Below, piece by piece: positions 35,659 through 43,903 of a stretch of 64,000 bases of DNA. Each line of letters begins with the position of its first letter. The first letter of the stretch is position 1. The stretch is taken from positions 62,001 to 126,000 of the forward strand of contig NZ_NCXM01000004.1 in the NCBI RefSeq assembly GCF_002104765.1, read 5' to 3'. Origin of the DNA: Mycolicibacterium vulneris (GTDB taxonomy: Bacteria; Actinomycetota; Actinomycetes; Mycobacteriales; Mycobacteriaceae). Position numbers and translations under genes: made by a program. The notes beneath the pieces were generated by a model, which did not search any database, was not told the origin of the DNA, and saw only the letters and a program-made list of their open reading frames with translations.

Positions 35659-36816
35659 GTGGCCGGATCAGTACCGCGCGGCATCCGAAAGCGGACCAAT
35701 TCAGCCGGCCAGGCGCGCTACCAAGTGCGCTACCTGGTGCGCGATCCAAACTCCCCGTCAGGATGGGTCGAGACATCATCGACGTTTGCCACCATGCGGG
35801 AAGCGCGCGCGTTCAAGGCGGATCGCGACGGCGAGTCGGCGATCGGCGCCCGACGATTCGACCCCAGACTTGGCCGCGCCAGCCTCTCCGCTATCTGGAC
35901 GCAATACAGCGCGTCGAAGCAGCCGGCCGTTTCCCCCAAGACGTGGAGCGGCTACGTGCAGCATTGGGAACTGCGTATCAGCCCGCGCTTCGGCCATGTC
36001 CCGGTCGACGAGGTCAGCCGGAAGGATGTGCAGCAGTTCATCGGCGGCCTCACCGTGGGCCCGTGGGCCAGACTCGCCACGCTCCGGCTGCTGCGCTCGA
36101 TTCTCGACATGGCTCGCGAGGACGGCCGAATTCACATCAACCCGGCCCAAGGTGTGTCATCCGGTCGGATGCCGGCGCGGGAACGTCACCGCTACCTCTC
36201 CGCTACGGAAGTCGCCGCCCTAGCAACCGCCTGCGGCGGCCAAGGCGACATCGTCACAATCCTGGCCTTTACCGGTCTGCGCTGGTCCGAACTCGTCGGC
36301 CTGCGCGTCGGCGACATCGACCTCAAAGCACGCCGCCTCTACGTCCGCCAAGCCGCCCCGGACGTGGAGGGCCGAATTATCGTCGGGCCACCGAAAACTC
36401 GCGCCGCCGTCCGAACCGTCCCACTCCCCCAAATCGTCATCGACGCGCTCGAGCCACGAATCGAAAACCGCTCACCTAAAGAACAAGCGATCACTTCACC
36501 AAACGGCGGCTTTCTCAGATCAAACAACTGGCGCAGACACACCCACTGGAACAAAGCCCTCAAGCAAACCGGCTTGGCGCCGTTGACGATCCACGACCTG
36601 CGCCACACCTACGCGAGCCTCGCCCGCAAATCCGGGGCCGACCTCCGCTACGTCCAGAAGACCATGGGGCACTCGACGCCGACTGTCACCGCCAACATCT
36701 ACAGCGACCTCTACTCAGACGAACTCGACCACGTCGCTACGAATCTCGACCGGCTCAATGACGTCGCCAAAGACCAGGCGAACGGACAGGAACCGGACAC
36801 ACCGAAATATCCATAG
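35659..36816 (+). CDS. site-specific tyrosine recombinase (AICE integrase)
   Basis: 385 residues with an N-terminal AP2-like arm-binding region, a core-binding SAM-like domain and the catalytic domain. The catalytic set is visible: Arg in TGLRWSEL, HxxR in HDLRHTYASL, His in MGHSTPTVT and the nucleophile Tyr in ANIYSDLY. It catalyses integration between attP and the tRNA-Phe 3' end. The gene ends 32 bp before attR, next to its target tRNA, as is usual. The GTG start directly abuts the xis stop. Confidence 0.95.
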   Translation: MAGSVPRGIRKRTNSAGQARYQVRYLVRDPNSPSGWVETSSTFATMREARAFKADRDGESAIGARRFDPRLGRASLSAIWTQYSASKQPAVSPKTWSGYVQHWELRISPRFGHVPVDEVSRKDVQQFIGGLTVGPWARLATLRLLRSILDMAREDGRIHINPAQGVSSGRMPARERHRYLSATEVAALATACGGQGDIVTILAFTGLRWSELVGLRVGDIDLKARRLYVRQAAPDVEGRIIVGPPKTRAAVRTVPLPQIVIDALEPRIENRSPKEQAITSPNGGFLRSNNWRRHTHWNKALKQTGLAPLTIHDLRHTYASLARKSGADLRYVQKTMGHSTPTVTANIYSDLYSDELDHVATNLDRLNDVAKDQANGQEPDTPKYP

Positions 36817-36829
36817 AGTGCTGTCACCG
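36816..36829. repeat. right copy of the 14-bp inverted repeat
   Basis: GAGTGCTGTCACCG is the reverse complement of 23434-23447. It begins at the integrase stop codon and lies 20 bp inside attR. Confidence 0.55.
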
Positions 36830-36848
36830 CGTCCGTGCAGTTCAAGAC

Positions 36849-36900
36849 TGGTGGCCAGGGGCGGGATCGAACCGCCGACCTTCCGCTTTTCAGGCGGACG
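36849..36900. repeat. attR: 52-bp repeat within the intact tRNA-Phe
   Basis: Identical to attL at 23277-23328. It begins exactly at the encoded CCA end and extends through the T arm and anticodon arm of tRNA-Phe, so integration recreates a complete tRNA. Confidence 0.95.
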
Positions 36901-36925
36901 CTCGTACCGACTGAGCTACCTGGCC
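36849..36925 (-). tRNA. pheU: tRNA-Phe (GAA), AICE attachment gene
   Basis: On the minus strand the sequence folds as a standard cloverleaf with acceptor GGCCAGG/CCTGGCC, anticodon loop CTGAAAA (anticodon GAA), T loop TTCGATC and an encoded discriminator A plus CCA. It is the first of a tRNA-Phe, Asp, Glu group, all on the minus strand. The name follows the M. tuberculosis order as I recall it. Confidence 0.97.
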
Positions 36926-36951
36926 GGAGGGCAGCGATTGCCTCGCCGCGC

Positions 36952-37029
36952 TTGGCGACCCTGACGGGACTCGAACCCGCGACCTCCGCCGTGACAGGGC
37001 GGCGCGCTAACCAACTGCGCCACAGGGCC
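36952..37029 (-). tRNA. aspT: tRNA-Asp (GTC)
   Basis: Minus-strand cloverleaf with acceptor GGCCCTG/CAGGGTC, anticodon loop CTGTCAC (anticodon GTC), T loop TTCGAGT, discriminator G and an encoded CCA. It lies 26 bp upstream of tRNA-Phe in the same orientation. Confidence 0.96.
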
Positions 37030-37058
37030 TTGCTGCTGCTCCGCGTCACCGCGTCGCG

Positions 37059-37131
37059 TACCCCCAACGGGATTCGAACCCGTGCTACCGCCGTGAAAGG
37101 GCGGCGTCCTAGGCCACTAGACGATGGGGGC
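37059..37131 (-). tRNA. gluT: tRNA-Glu (TTC)
   Basis: Minus-strand cloverleaf with acceptor GCCCCCA/TGGGGGT, anticodon loop CTTTCAC (anticodon TTC), T loop TTCGAAT and discriminator A. CCA is not encoded, unlike in its neighbours. Confidence 0.96.
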
Positions 37132-37255
37132 CAGAACCGAATCACTCCGGGGTACTCGCAACGTGGTTTCGTTGGGAGCCACGTCAGCTTAGGTCACGGT
37201 GTGCCCAATCCTCAAACGAGCCTCGTTTTCGGTCCAAGTATCCTGAATCTCCGCA

Positions 37256-37331
37256 GCCCCTATAGCTCAGTTGGTAGAGCTACGGACTTTTAATCCGCAG
37301 GTCCCAGGTTCGAGCCCTGGTGGGGGCACCA
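37256..37331 (+). tRNA. lysT: tRNA-Lys (TTT)
   Basis: Plus-strand cloverleaf with acceptor GCCCCTA/TGGGGGC, anticodon loop CTTTTAA (anticodon TTT), T loop TTCGAGC, discriminator A and an encoded CCA. It is divergent from the Phe-Asp-Glu group. Confidence 0.96.
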
Positions 37332-37370
37332 CACCGCGCACGGCCCGGCGATACGCGCCGGAAAGCGGGC

Positions 37371-38268
37371 TCATCGCCCGAGCACCGCGCTGCTGTAGGT
37401 GACATCGGCGAAGGCCGCCGCGACGTCGTCGTCGGCGTAGACAAACCCGTTGGCCGCATGCAGCTGCGCAATGGTCTGGGAGCTGGTCTGCCAGCCGCGC
37501 CGGCCCAGGTGGTCGACGATGTGGCTGCGCTGACCGTGGTAGACGAGATCGTTGAAGTCGATCTCGAACCCGAGTTCGCTCATCCGGGCGTGGTGCGCAC
37601 GCCACCGCGGGTCCGCGAAAACGGCGGTGTCAGGCACGAATTCGAAGGCGAGACGGCTGCCGGGCGCTCAGCGTCGTGATGTTGTCGAACAGCGCGTCTT
37701 GAGCTTCGTCGGGCAGGTACACCACCAGGCCTTCGGCGCTCCACGCCGACGGGGCCTGCGGATCGAATCCGGCCGCCTGCAGGGCCGAGGCCCAATCGTC
37801 GCGCAGGTCGATGGCGACGGTGCGCCGCTCGGCGGTCGGCTCGGCTCCCAGGTCGCCCAGCGTCAGCGTCTTGAATTCGATAACCTCCGGCATGTCGACC
37901 TCGTAGACGACCGTGCCCGCCGGCCAGGGCAGCCGGTAGGCGCGGGAATCCAGGCCCGACGCGAGGATCACCACCTGGCCGATGCCGCTGCGGGTCGCGT
38001 CCAGAAAGAATTGGTCGTAGAAACGGGTTCGGCAGGCCATCCCCTGCGCCATCCGCTGCGGGTCGAACTCCGTGTTCCCGCCGGCCGCGATTTCGCCGTT
38101 GACCAGCCGGACGTAGACGTCGATCCCGACCGCGCGCACCAGCGGTGCGGCGTACGGGTCGTCGATCAACTTCGCGTCGGACGACAGCGCCCGCTGAGCG
38201 GCCACCATCGTCGCCGTCGCCCCGACGCTCGTCGCCAGGTCCCATCGATCACGTTCGGCGCGCGCCAT
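37371..38268 (-). pseudogene. SAM-dependent methyltransferase (leucine carboxyl MT family), frameshifted
   Basis: From the ATG at 38268 one frame encodes the N-terminal two thirds of a UPF0677/LCMT-type methyltransferase: [45 protein letters not shown] and [12 protein letters not shown]. It ends early after DNITTLSA. The remaining C-terminus ([15 protein letters not shown] to TYSSAVLGR) continues in another frame to 37371. The switch lies near 37,660 in a GCCCGGC tract and is a net +1 or -2 change. The position matches Rv0830 of M. tuberculosis. It may be a true pseudogene or a sequencing error. Confidence 0.75.
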
Positions 38269-38384
38269 GGTGCCCCTTACGCGTCAGAAAAAACATAGAC
38301 AATCTAGCTAGTATCACAAGGTCGCATCCCGGCCGGCGGGATTACTCTCCGAGTTATCTGCTCCCGTTCTACGCCGGAGGACCC

Positions 38385-38882
38385 GTGACCGATTTCGCCC
38401 AGCGGACGATCGACCTGGCTCGCCGAAACGTGACCGAGGGTGGCCGTCCGTTTGCGACCGTCATCGTCCAGGACGGCGCGGTGCTGGCCGAGAGCGCCAA
38501 CAAGGTGGCCCAGACGAACGATCCCACCGCCCACGCGGAGATCCTCGCGATCCGCGAGGCCTGCATGAAGCTGAACACCGAGCACCTCGTCGACGCCACC
38601 ATCTACGTGCTGGCCCATCCATGCCCGATGTGCCTGGGCTCGCTCTACTACTGCTCACCCAAGGAAGTCGTGTTCCTGACCACCCGGGACAGCTACGAGC
38701 AGTACTACCTCGATGACCGCAAGTACTTCGAGTTGTCCACGTTCTACGACGAATTCGCGAAGGAATGGGACCAGCGACGCCTGCCCATGCGCTACGAGCC
38801 CAAAGACGACGCCGTGGAGGTCTACCGGCTCTGGAACGAGCGCAACTGCGGCCGCCAGTCGACGGTGGTCCCGTCGGCCTGA
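38385..38882 (+). CDS. nucleoside deaminase (cytidine/guanine deaminase family)
   Basis: 165 residues with the zinc site of the cytidine-deaminase fold: HAEI (His and the proton-shuttling Glu, about residue 50) and PCPMC. It resembles guanine and tRNA-adenosine deaminases. It matches the possible deaminase Rv0828c in the syntenic block. The GTG start at 38385 has GGAGG 6-10 bases upstream. Its base specificity cannot be settled from motifs. Confidence 0.88.
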   Translation: MTDFAQRTIDLARRNVTEGGRPFATVIVQDGAVLAESANKVAQTNDPTAHAEILAIREACMKLNTEHLVDATIYVLAHPCPMCLGSLYYCSPKEVVFLTTRDSYEQYYLDDRKYFELSTFYDEFAKEWDQRRLPMRYEPKDDAVEVYRLWNERNCGRQSTVVPSA

Positions 38883-38917
38883 TCCGCGCCCTTGGCAGCG
38901 GGACCGCCTTTCGCTAG

Positions 38918-38939
38918 TATTTGCGTATGCATGCAGATA
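38918..38939. promoter_or_regulatory. ArsR-type inverted repeat at the kmtR start
   Basis: TATTTGC and GCAGATA form an imperfect inverted repeat with an 8-base spacer that contains the kmtR ATG. A repressor site overlapping its own start codon fits autoregulation of a leaderless mRNA. Confidence 0.5.
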
Positions 38940-39334
38940 ATGGCAAAGGCCGGCTGCCCGACGACCAGGCCAGCCTGGTGGTCGAGGTGTTCCGGATGCT
39001 GGCCGATGCCACTCGCGTGCAGGTGCTCTGGTCGTTGACCGACCACGAGATGTCGGTCAACGACCTCGCCGAGCACGTGGGCAAGCCGGCACCGTCGGTT
39101 TCCCAGCACCTCGCGAAGTTGCGGATGGCACGCCTGGTCCGCACCCGCCGGGAGGGCACGACAATTTTCTACAGCCTGGAAAACGACCACGTCCGTCAAC
39201 TCGTCATCGACGCGGTCTTCAACGCCGAGCACGCCGGCCCCGGGGTGCCCGGTCACCACCGCCGCGACAGCGGCCTCAAGGCCGTCGCCGAGTCGTCCCG
39301 CCCGGTGAGCCGGCAGCGCAGCGCCGGCCATTGA
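38927..39334 (+). CDS. kmtR: ArsR/SmtB-family metal sensor (KmtR-like)
   Basis: 135 residues with the ArsR winged helix: VFRMLADATRVQVLWSL, VNDLAEHVGKPAPSVSQHL and RREGTTIFYSLENDHV. A His-containing C-terminus follows (HAGPGVPGHHRRD). By synteny it is the counterpart of Rv0827c KmtR, which in M. tuberculosis represses a cation-diffusion exporter gene until Ni(II) or Co(II) is bound. The ATG at 38927 is preferred over a TTG two codons upstream. A His-rich protein gene follows by 43 bp. Confidence 0.87.
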   Translation: MHADNGKGRLPDDQASLVVEVFRMLADATRVQVLWSLTDHEMSVNDLAEHVGKPAPSVSQHLAKLRMARLVRTRREGTTIFYSLENDHVRQLVIDAVFNAEHAGPGVPGHHRRDSGLKAVAESSRPVSRQRSAGH

Positions 39335-39377
39335 GCGAGCAATAGCCACAAGGCCTTTCACAAAGGAGAGAACAGCA

Positions 39378-39578
39378 ATGAGCGGACACACCCACGACGC
39401 GCCACACGCGCACGAGCACCAGCACGGCGACGTGACGCACGACCATGCGCACACGACCCACGAGCACGACCACGTCGAGCACGAACACTCGCACGCGCAC
39501 GCCGACGGGACCGAACACACCCATCAGCACGTGCATCAGGCGGGCCTGGAAGAAGTTCACGGTCACACGCACACATAG
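39378..39578 (+). CDS. histidine-rich small protein, putative metal buffer
   Basis: 66 residues, of which 23 are His, in HxH and HxHxH runs such as HAHEHQHGD and EHSHAHADG, with many Asp/Glu and no Cys. It has no hydrophobic core, signal peptide or membrane segment. It is most likely a flexible cytosolic binder of Ni, Co or Zn. AAAGGAGAG gives a strong ribosome site. It lies directly after kmtR and may be controlled by it. It resembles the His tails of nickel metallochaperones but is free-standing. Confidence 0.85.
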   Translation: MSGHTHDAPHAHEHQHGDVTHDHAHTTHEHDHVEHEHSHAHADGTEHTHQHVHQAGLEEVHGHTHT

Positions 39579-39599
39579 CGCGACCGGAGCCCGGTCGGC

Positions 39600-40673
39600 T
39601 CAGGAGACCATCGGGCAGTAATGCTTGGGGTCGCCGCGCTCGTCTTCGGGGGGCAGGTTGCGCGCCGGGGTGTGCACCAGGGGCGTGTCGAGCGGGATAC
39701 GGCCGCTGGCGCGGTCCAAGCCGGCCCGGGCCCGCGGGTGCTTGCGGAATCTGGGGGGCACCAGGGCGAACACGCCACGGACGAGGTCGCCGAATCGCCG
39801 GTGCAGCCACTCGTCGCGGCGTGACCAGCGGTAGCCCATCAGCTCCCGCACCGGTGGGTCATACAGGCCGACCGTCAGCCAGACGAAGAACGGTGCCAGC
39901 AGTTTGCGTTGCGCGGCCCATAACGGATCCGGAATCCATTGCGCGAAGGGGGGTTTCGGCAGGTCGGTCAGATCGAGCACGGCCCGGGCCGCCCAGTTGT
40001 TCTCCAGCACGTTGCGGCACATGTGGTCCCAATAGACCTGGAATTCCTCCCAGGAGGCGGGCACCGGCCGCATGCTCATGCCGTACATCCGGTACCACTC
40101 GACGTGTTCGTCGAACAGCTGGCGCTTCTGCTCCTCGGTGATACCGCCGCAGAATCGCTCGGCCACATGGATGGTGCCCATAAAGAAGGTGGAATGCGCC
40201 CAGTAGAAGACGTCGGGGTTCAACGCGTGGTAGCGCCGGCCCTGTTCGTCGACCCCCTTGATGTCGGTGTGGTAATCGCGGACCTCGGCACCCGTGCCCG
40301 GGGCGCGGTCCCCGTCGAACACGACTCCCCCGATGGGATACAACGAACGCAGCAGACGCGGCCAGCGCTCGCGGAAGAACGTGGAGTGATCGATGACCGC
40401 CGCCCCCAGCTGCGGGTGCATGTTCTGCATCGAACCCGCCCACGGACCCTGCAGCATGCCCCGCCAGTCCCCGAAGTACCGCCAGGTCAGCGAGTCGGGT
40501 CCCAGCGGTGCGGGCGGCGCGTCGTACCCCGCCGGCGACACCGGGCAGCCAGCCGCGACGCCGTAGGACGCGTCGACCGGCCCGGCCGAAACGAACTGCT
40601 CAGCGGCGCCGACGGCGTCTCTCCGTGCTACGTCGCTGGTCAGACGGCGCGATGCGGACGTATCTTGAGTCAC
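39600..40673 (-). CDS. MpaB-like oxygenase / DUF2236 protein
   Basis: 357 residues of the MpaB'/latex-clearing-protein-like family, with GPWAGSMQNMHP, YHTDIKGVDEQGRRYHALNP and the FYWAHSTFFMGTIHVAERF segment that carries likely metal/heme-ligand histidines. It corresponds to Rv0826 in the syntenic block. The biochemical role is unknown. The start is a GTG at 40673. It is divergent from a TetR gene, with a palindromic site between them. Confidence 0.85.
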   Translation of the reverse strand: MTQDTSASRRLTSDVARRDAVGAAEQFVSAGPVDASYGVAAGCPVSPAGYDAPPAPLGPDSLTWRYFGDWRGMLQGPWAGSMQNMHPQLGAAVIDHSTFFRERWPRLLRSLYPIGGVVFDGDRAPGTGAEVRDYHTDIKGVDEQGRRYHALNPDVFYWAHSTFFMGTIHVAERFCGGITEEQKRQLFDEHVEWYRMYGMSMRPVPASWEEFQVYWDHMCRNVLENNWAARAVLDLTDLPKPPFAQWIPDPLWAAQRKLLAPFFVWLTVGLYDPPVRELMGYRWSRRDEWLHRRFGDLVRGVFALVPPRFRKHPRARAGLDRASGRIPLDTPLVHTPARNLPPEDERGDPKHYCPMVS

Positions 40674-40708
40674 TATTGGATCCCTGTAGGTATCGTGAAT
40701 TTTTGACT

Positions 40709-40719
40709 ACAACCGTTGT
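40709..40719. promoter_or_regulatory. 11-bp palindrome between the mpaB-like and tetR genes
   Basis: ACAACCGTTGT is perfectly symmetric about its centre, in the 68-bp divergent promoter. The flanks TGAC and CA extend the symmetry partly. It is a likely operator for the adjacent TetR protein. Confidence 0.55.
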
Positions 40720-40741
40720 CATTTTAGAGCTTAGGAGCGAT

Positions 40742-41356
40742 GTGCAGACGGGTCAACGGCGGGGACGCTGGACGGGCGTCCCCTTGGAGAGTCGCCTCGC
40801 GCTTCGCCGTGACAACCTCATCAGCGCCGGCGTGCAGCTACTCGGCAGCCCCGGCGGGCCGGCGCTGACCGTGCGCGCGGTCTGCCGTGCGGCCGCGCTG
40901 ACCGAACGCTACTTCTACGAAAGCTTCGCCGACCGTGACGAATTCGTGCGCGCGGTCTACGACGACGTCTGCACCCGCGCGATGAACACCCTGACGTCGG
41001 CGTCGACCCCACGCGAGGCCGTCGAGCGGTTCGTCGAGCTGATGGTCGACGACCCGGTCCGCGGGCGCGTGCTGTTGCTGGCACCGGCGGTGGAGCCGGT
41101 GCTGACCCGCTCCGGCGCGGAGTGGATGCCCAATTTCATCGACCTGTTGCAGCGCAAGCTGTCCCGCATCGGCGACGCCGTGCTGCAGAAGATGATCGCC
41201 ACCAGCCTGGTCGGCGGGCTCTCGGGCCTGTTTACCGCCTACCTGCACGGGCAGTTGGGCGCCACCCGCAAGCAGTTCATCGATTACTGCATCAACATGC
41301 TGTACATCACGGCCGCGCCATACGTCCCGGCCGGCGAGCTCGGCACGTCGCAATAA
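40742..41356 (+). CDS. TetR-family regulator
   Basis: 204 residues with RRDNLISAGVQLLGSPGGPA, LTVRAVCRAAALTERYFYES and a helical C-terminal domain. The GTG start at 40742 has TAGGAGC upstream. It corresponds to Rv0825c in position. It probably represses itself and the divergent MpaB-like gene. Confidence 0.85.
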   Translation: MQTGQRRGRWTGVPLESRLALRRDNLISAGVQLLGSPGGPALTVRAVCRAAALTERYFYESFADRDEFVRAVYDDVCTRAMNTLTSASTPREAVERFVELMVDDPVRGRVLLLAPAVEPVLTRSGAEWMPNFIDLLQRKLSRIGDAVLQKMIATSLVGGLSGLFTAYLHGQLGATRKQFIDYCINMLYITAAPYVPAGELGTSQ

Positions 41357-41529
41357 CGCGCGTTTTCTTTTTGATCGCATCGGCAAGCCGTACAACTGAA
41401 CCTATTAAGGCGCCGCAGCTCGAAACCGGCATCAAACCGTCACCTGGCGCGCCGGACGAGGAACTTGATGCTACTGAAGTACACAGATATATTGACTGCT
41501 ACCCATCGACACAGATAACTGGAGGCCGT

Positions 41530-42552
41530 ATGTCAGCCGGGCTGACCGACTTACAACTGCTTCACGAACTCGAGCCGTTCGTCGAAAAGTACCTGAATCG
41601 GCACGAGAGCATGCACAAGAACTGGAACCCACACGACTACATCCCGTGGTCGGACGGCAAGAACTACTACGCGCTCGGCGGGCAGGACTGGGAGCCAGGT
41701 CAGTCACAGCTGTCTGACGTCGCCCAGGTGGCGATGGTGCAGAACCTGATGACCGAGGACAACCTGCCGTCTTATCACCGCGAGATCGCGATGAACTTCG
41801 GCATGGATGGCGCGTGGGGACAGTGGGTCAACCGGTGGACCGCCGAGGAGAACCGGCACGGCATCGCGCTGCGCGATTACCTGGTGGTGACCCGCGCGGT
41901 CGACCCTGTCGAGCTGGAGAAGCTGCGCATCGAGGTGGTGAACCGGGGTTTCAGCCCTGGCCAGAACCAGCAGATTCGAGCCGATTTGTTCGCCGAGAGC
42001 CTGTTCGACTCGGTCATCTATGTCACGTTCCAGGAGCTGGCCACCCGGATTTCGCACCGCAACACCGGTAAGGCCTGCAACGAGACCATCGCCGACCAGT
42101 TGCTGGCCAAGATCTCGGCCGATGAAAACCTGCACATGATCTTCTACCGCGACGTCAGCGACGCCGGGTTCGCGGCCGCGCCCAATCAGGCGATGAAGTC
42201 GCTGCACAAGGTGCTGCGCAACTTCCAGATGCCGGGCTACCAGGTGCCCGAGTTCCGCCGGAAGGCCGTCGCCATCGCCGTCGGCGGGGTCTACGACCCG
42301 CGTATCCACCTCGACGAGGTGGTCATGCCGGTGCTGAGGAAATGGCGCATCTTCGAGCGTGAGGACTTCACCGGTGAAGCGGCCGCCATGCGCGACGATC
42401 TCGCCCTGCTGATCAAGGAGCTCGAGCAGACCTGCGACAAGTTCGAGATCTCGAAGCAGCGTCAGCTCGACCGCGAAGCCCGCACCGGCAAGAGGACCAC
42501 CGCAGCCGAGCTGCACCAGACCGCGGGCACGCTGACCATGAGCCGGCGGTAA
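41530..42552 (+). CDS. desA1: acyl-[ACP] desaturase DesA1
   Basis: 340 residues of the soluble di-iron acyl-ACP desaturase family. Ligand motifs are visible in EENRHG and KISADENLHMIFY, with other Glu/His ligands in TEDNLPSYHRE. DesA1 (Rv0824c) introduces a double bond during mycolic acid synthesis and is essential in mycobacteria. The ATG at 41530 follows GGAGG. The 173-bp upstream region has an A/T-rich promoter segment. It is followed 7 bp later by dus. Confidence 0.95.
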   Translation: MSAGLTDLQLLHELEPFVEKYLNRHESMHKNWNPHDYIPWSDGKNYYALGGQDWEPGQSQLSDVAQVAMVQNLMTEDNLPSYHREIAMNFGMDGAWGQWVNRWTAEENRHGIALRDYLVVTRAVDPVELEKLRIEVVNRGFSPGQNQQIRADLFAESLFDSVIYVTFQELATRISHRNTGKACNETIADQLLAKISADENLHMIFYRDVSDAGFAAAPNQAMKSLHKVLRNFQMPGYQVPEFRRKAVAIAVGGVYDPRIHLDEVVMPVLRKWRIFEREDFTGEAAAMRDDLALLIKELEQTCDKFEISKQRQLDREARTGKRTTAAELHQTAGTLTMSRR

Positions 42553-42559
42553 CCAAGCG

Positions 42560-43693
42560 GTGCGCATCGGTTCCATCGCGCTCGCCAGCCCGGTGGTTCT
42601 GGCACCGATGGCGGGCGTGACAAACGTCGCATTCCGGACGTTGTGCCGCGAGCTCGAGCAAGCCAAGGTCGGCACCGTCAGTGGGCTCTATGTCTGCGAG
42701 ATGGTCACGGCGCGCGCGCTTGTCGAGCGTCATCCGGCCACCATGCACATGACCACGTTCGCCGCCGACGAATCGCCGCGCTCGCTGCAGCTCTACACCG
42801 TCGACCCCGCGACCACCTACGCGGCCGCCAAGATGATCGCCGACGAAGGCCTGGCCGATCACATCGACATGAATTTCGGCTGCCCGGTGCCCAAGGTGAC
42901 CAAGCGCGGCGGCGGGTCGGCGCTGCCGTACAAGCGGCGGCTTTTCGGTCAGATTGTCGCCGCGGCGGTGCGCGGCACCGAGGGCACCCAGATACCGGTG
43001 ACCGTCAAGTTCCGCATCGGCATCGACGACGAACACCACACGCATCTCGACGCCGGCCGCATCGCCGAAGCCGAAGGGGCCGCCGCCGTCGCACTGCATG
43101 CCCGCACGGCGGCGCAGCGCTACTCCGGCACCGCCGACTGGGAGGAGATCGCCCGGCTCAAGCAGCAGGTGCGCACGATCCCGGTGCTCGGCAACGGCGA
43201 CATCTATGACGCCAGTGACGCGCTGACCATGATGGCCACCACGGGCTGCGACGGCGTCGTTATCGGGCGCGGCTGCCTGGGCCGGCCCTGGCTTTTCGCC
43301 GAGCTGTCGGCAGCGTTCACCGGCAGCCCGCCACCCACGCCGCCGACGCTGGGCGAGGTCGCCGAAATCGTGCGACGGCACGGGCAGCTGCTTGCCGCGC
43401 ACTTCGGCGAGGACAAGGGCATGCGCGACATCCGCAAGCACATCGGCTGGTACCTGCACGGCTTTCCGGCCGGCTCGGAGCTGCGCCGGGCCCTTGCGAT
43501 GGTCAAGACGCTCGACGAGCTGGACTCTCTGCTCGACCGGCTGGACGGCACCGTGCCGTTCCCCGACGAGGCGACGGGCCCGCGCGGCCGGCAGGGTTCA
43601 CCGGCCCGGGTGGTGCTGCCGGAGGGTTGGCTGACCGATCCGGACGACTGCACAGTGCCGGCCGGCGCCGACGTCATGCACTCCGGTGGCTGA
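42560..43693 (+). CDS. dus: tRNA-dihydrouridine synthase (Dus)
   Basis: 377 residues. The N-terminal FMN TIM barrel starts at SPVVLAPMAGVTNVAFR, with the catalytic Cys in MNFGCPVPKV (about residue 112) and CDGVVIGRGCLGRPWLF for FMN phosphate binding. It reduces uridines in tRNA D loops. The GTG start is 7 bp after desA1. The arrangement is the same as Rv0824c-Rv0823c. Confidence 0.94.
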   Translation: MRIGSIALASPVVLAPMAGVTNVAFRTLCRELEQAKVGTVSGLYVCEMVTARALVERHPATMHMTTFAADESPRSLQLYTVDPATTYAAAKMIADEGLADHIDMNFGCPVPKVTKRGGGSALPYKRRLFGQIVAAAVRGTEGTQIPVTVKFRIGIDDEHHTHLDAGRIAEAEGAAAVALHARTAAQRYSGTADWEEIARLKQQVRTIPVLGNGDIYDASDALTMMATTGCDGVVIGRGCLGRPWLFAELSAAFTGSPPPTPPTLGEVAEIVRRHGQLLAAHFGEDKGMRDIRKHIGWYLHGFPAGSELRRALAMVKTLDELDSLLDRLDGTVPFPDEATGPRGRQGSPARVVLPEGWLTDPDDCTVPAGADVMHSGG

Positions 43694-43903
43694 ACCGACA
43701 ACTTGAAATCGCGTCTGGACCAATAACTCAGTACGATGTGGGCTTTGTTGCATGCGCGTGGGTGGCCGACAGGTTCCGTGCCGCTGCACCAGGGCAACAA
43801 AAGTAGTTGGCACCAGCGGTAGCGCTCGCAATGCGGGGCTGCGCTGGGACATTACGCACGGACACGCTGACGTCTGCAGCAGAGCTTCGGAGGCCGGTAC
43901 GAC

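Larger units (their letters stand above)
23277..36900. mobile_element. integrated pSAM2-like AICE at tRNA-Phe
   Basis: The 13.5-kb segment is bounded by 52-bp direct repeats of the tRNA-Phe 3' end. It carries the standard modules of an actinomycete integrative and conjugative element: HUH rolling-circle Rep (23518-24987), Nudix Pif-like and GntR KorSA-like regulators (32251-33552), Pra-like activator and FtsK/TraSA translocase (33652-35417), and Xis plus tyrosine integrase (35428-36816) next to the intact tRNA. The cargo at 25.9-32.2 kb is TetR, MMPL exporter, alpha/beta hydrolase and TetR. No relaxase or type IV secretion genes are seen, as expected for elements that transfer double-stranded DNA with one FtsK-like protein. 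All backbone genes look intact. Confidence 0.93.
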
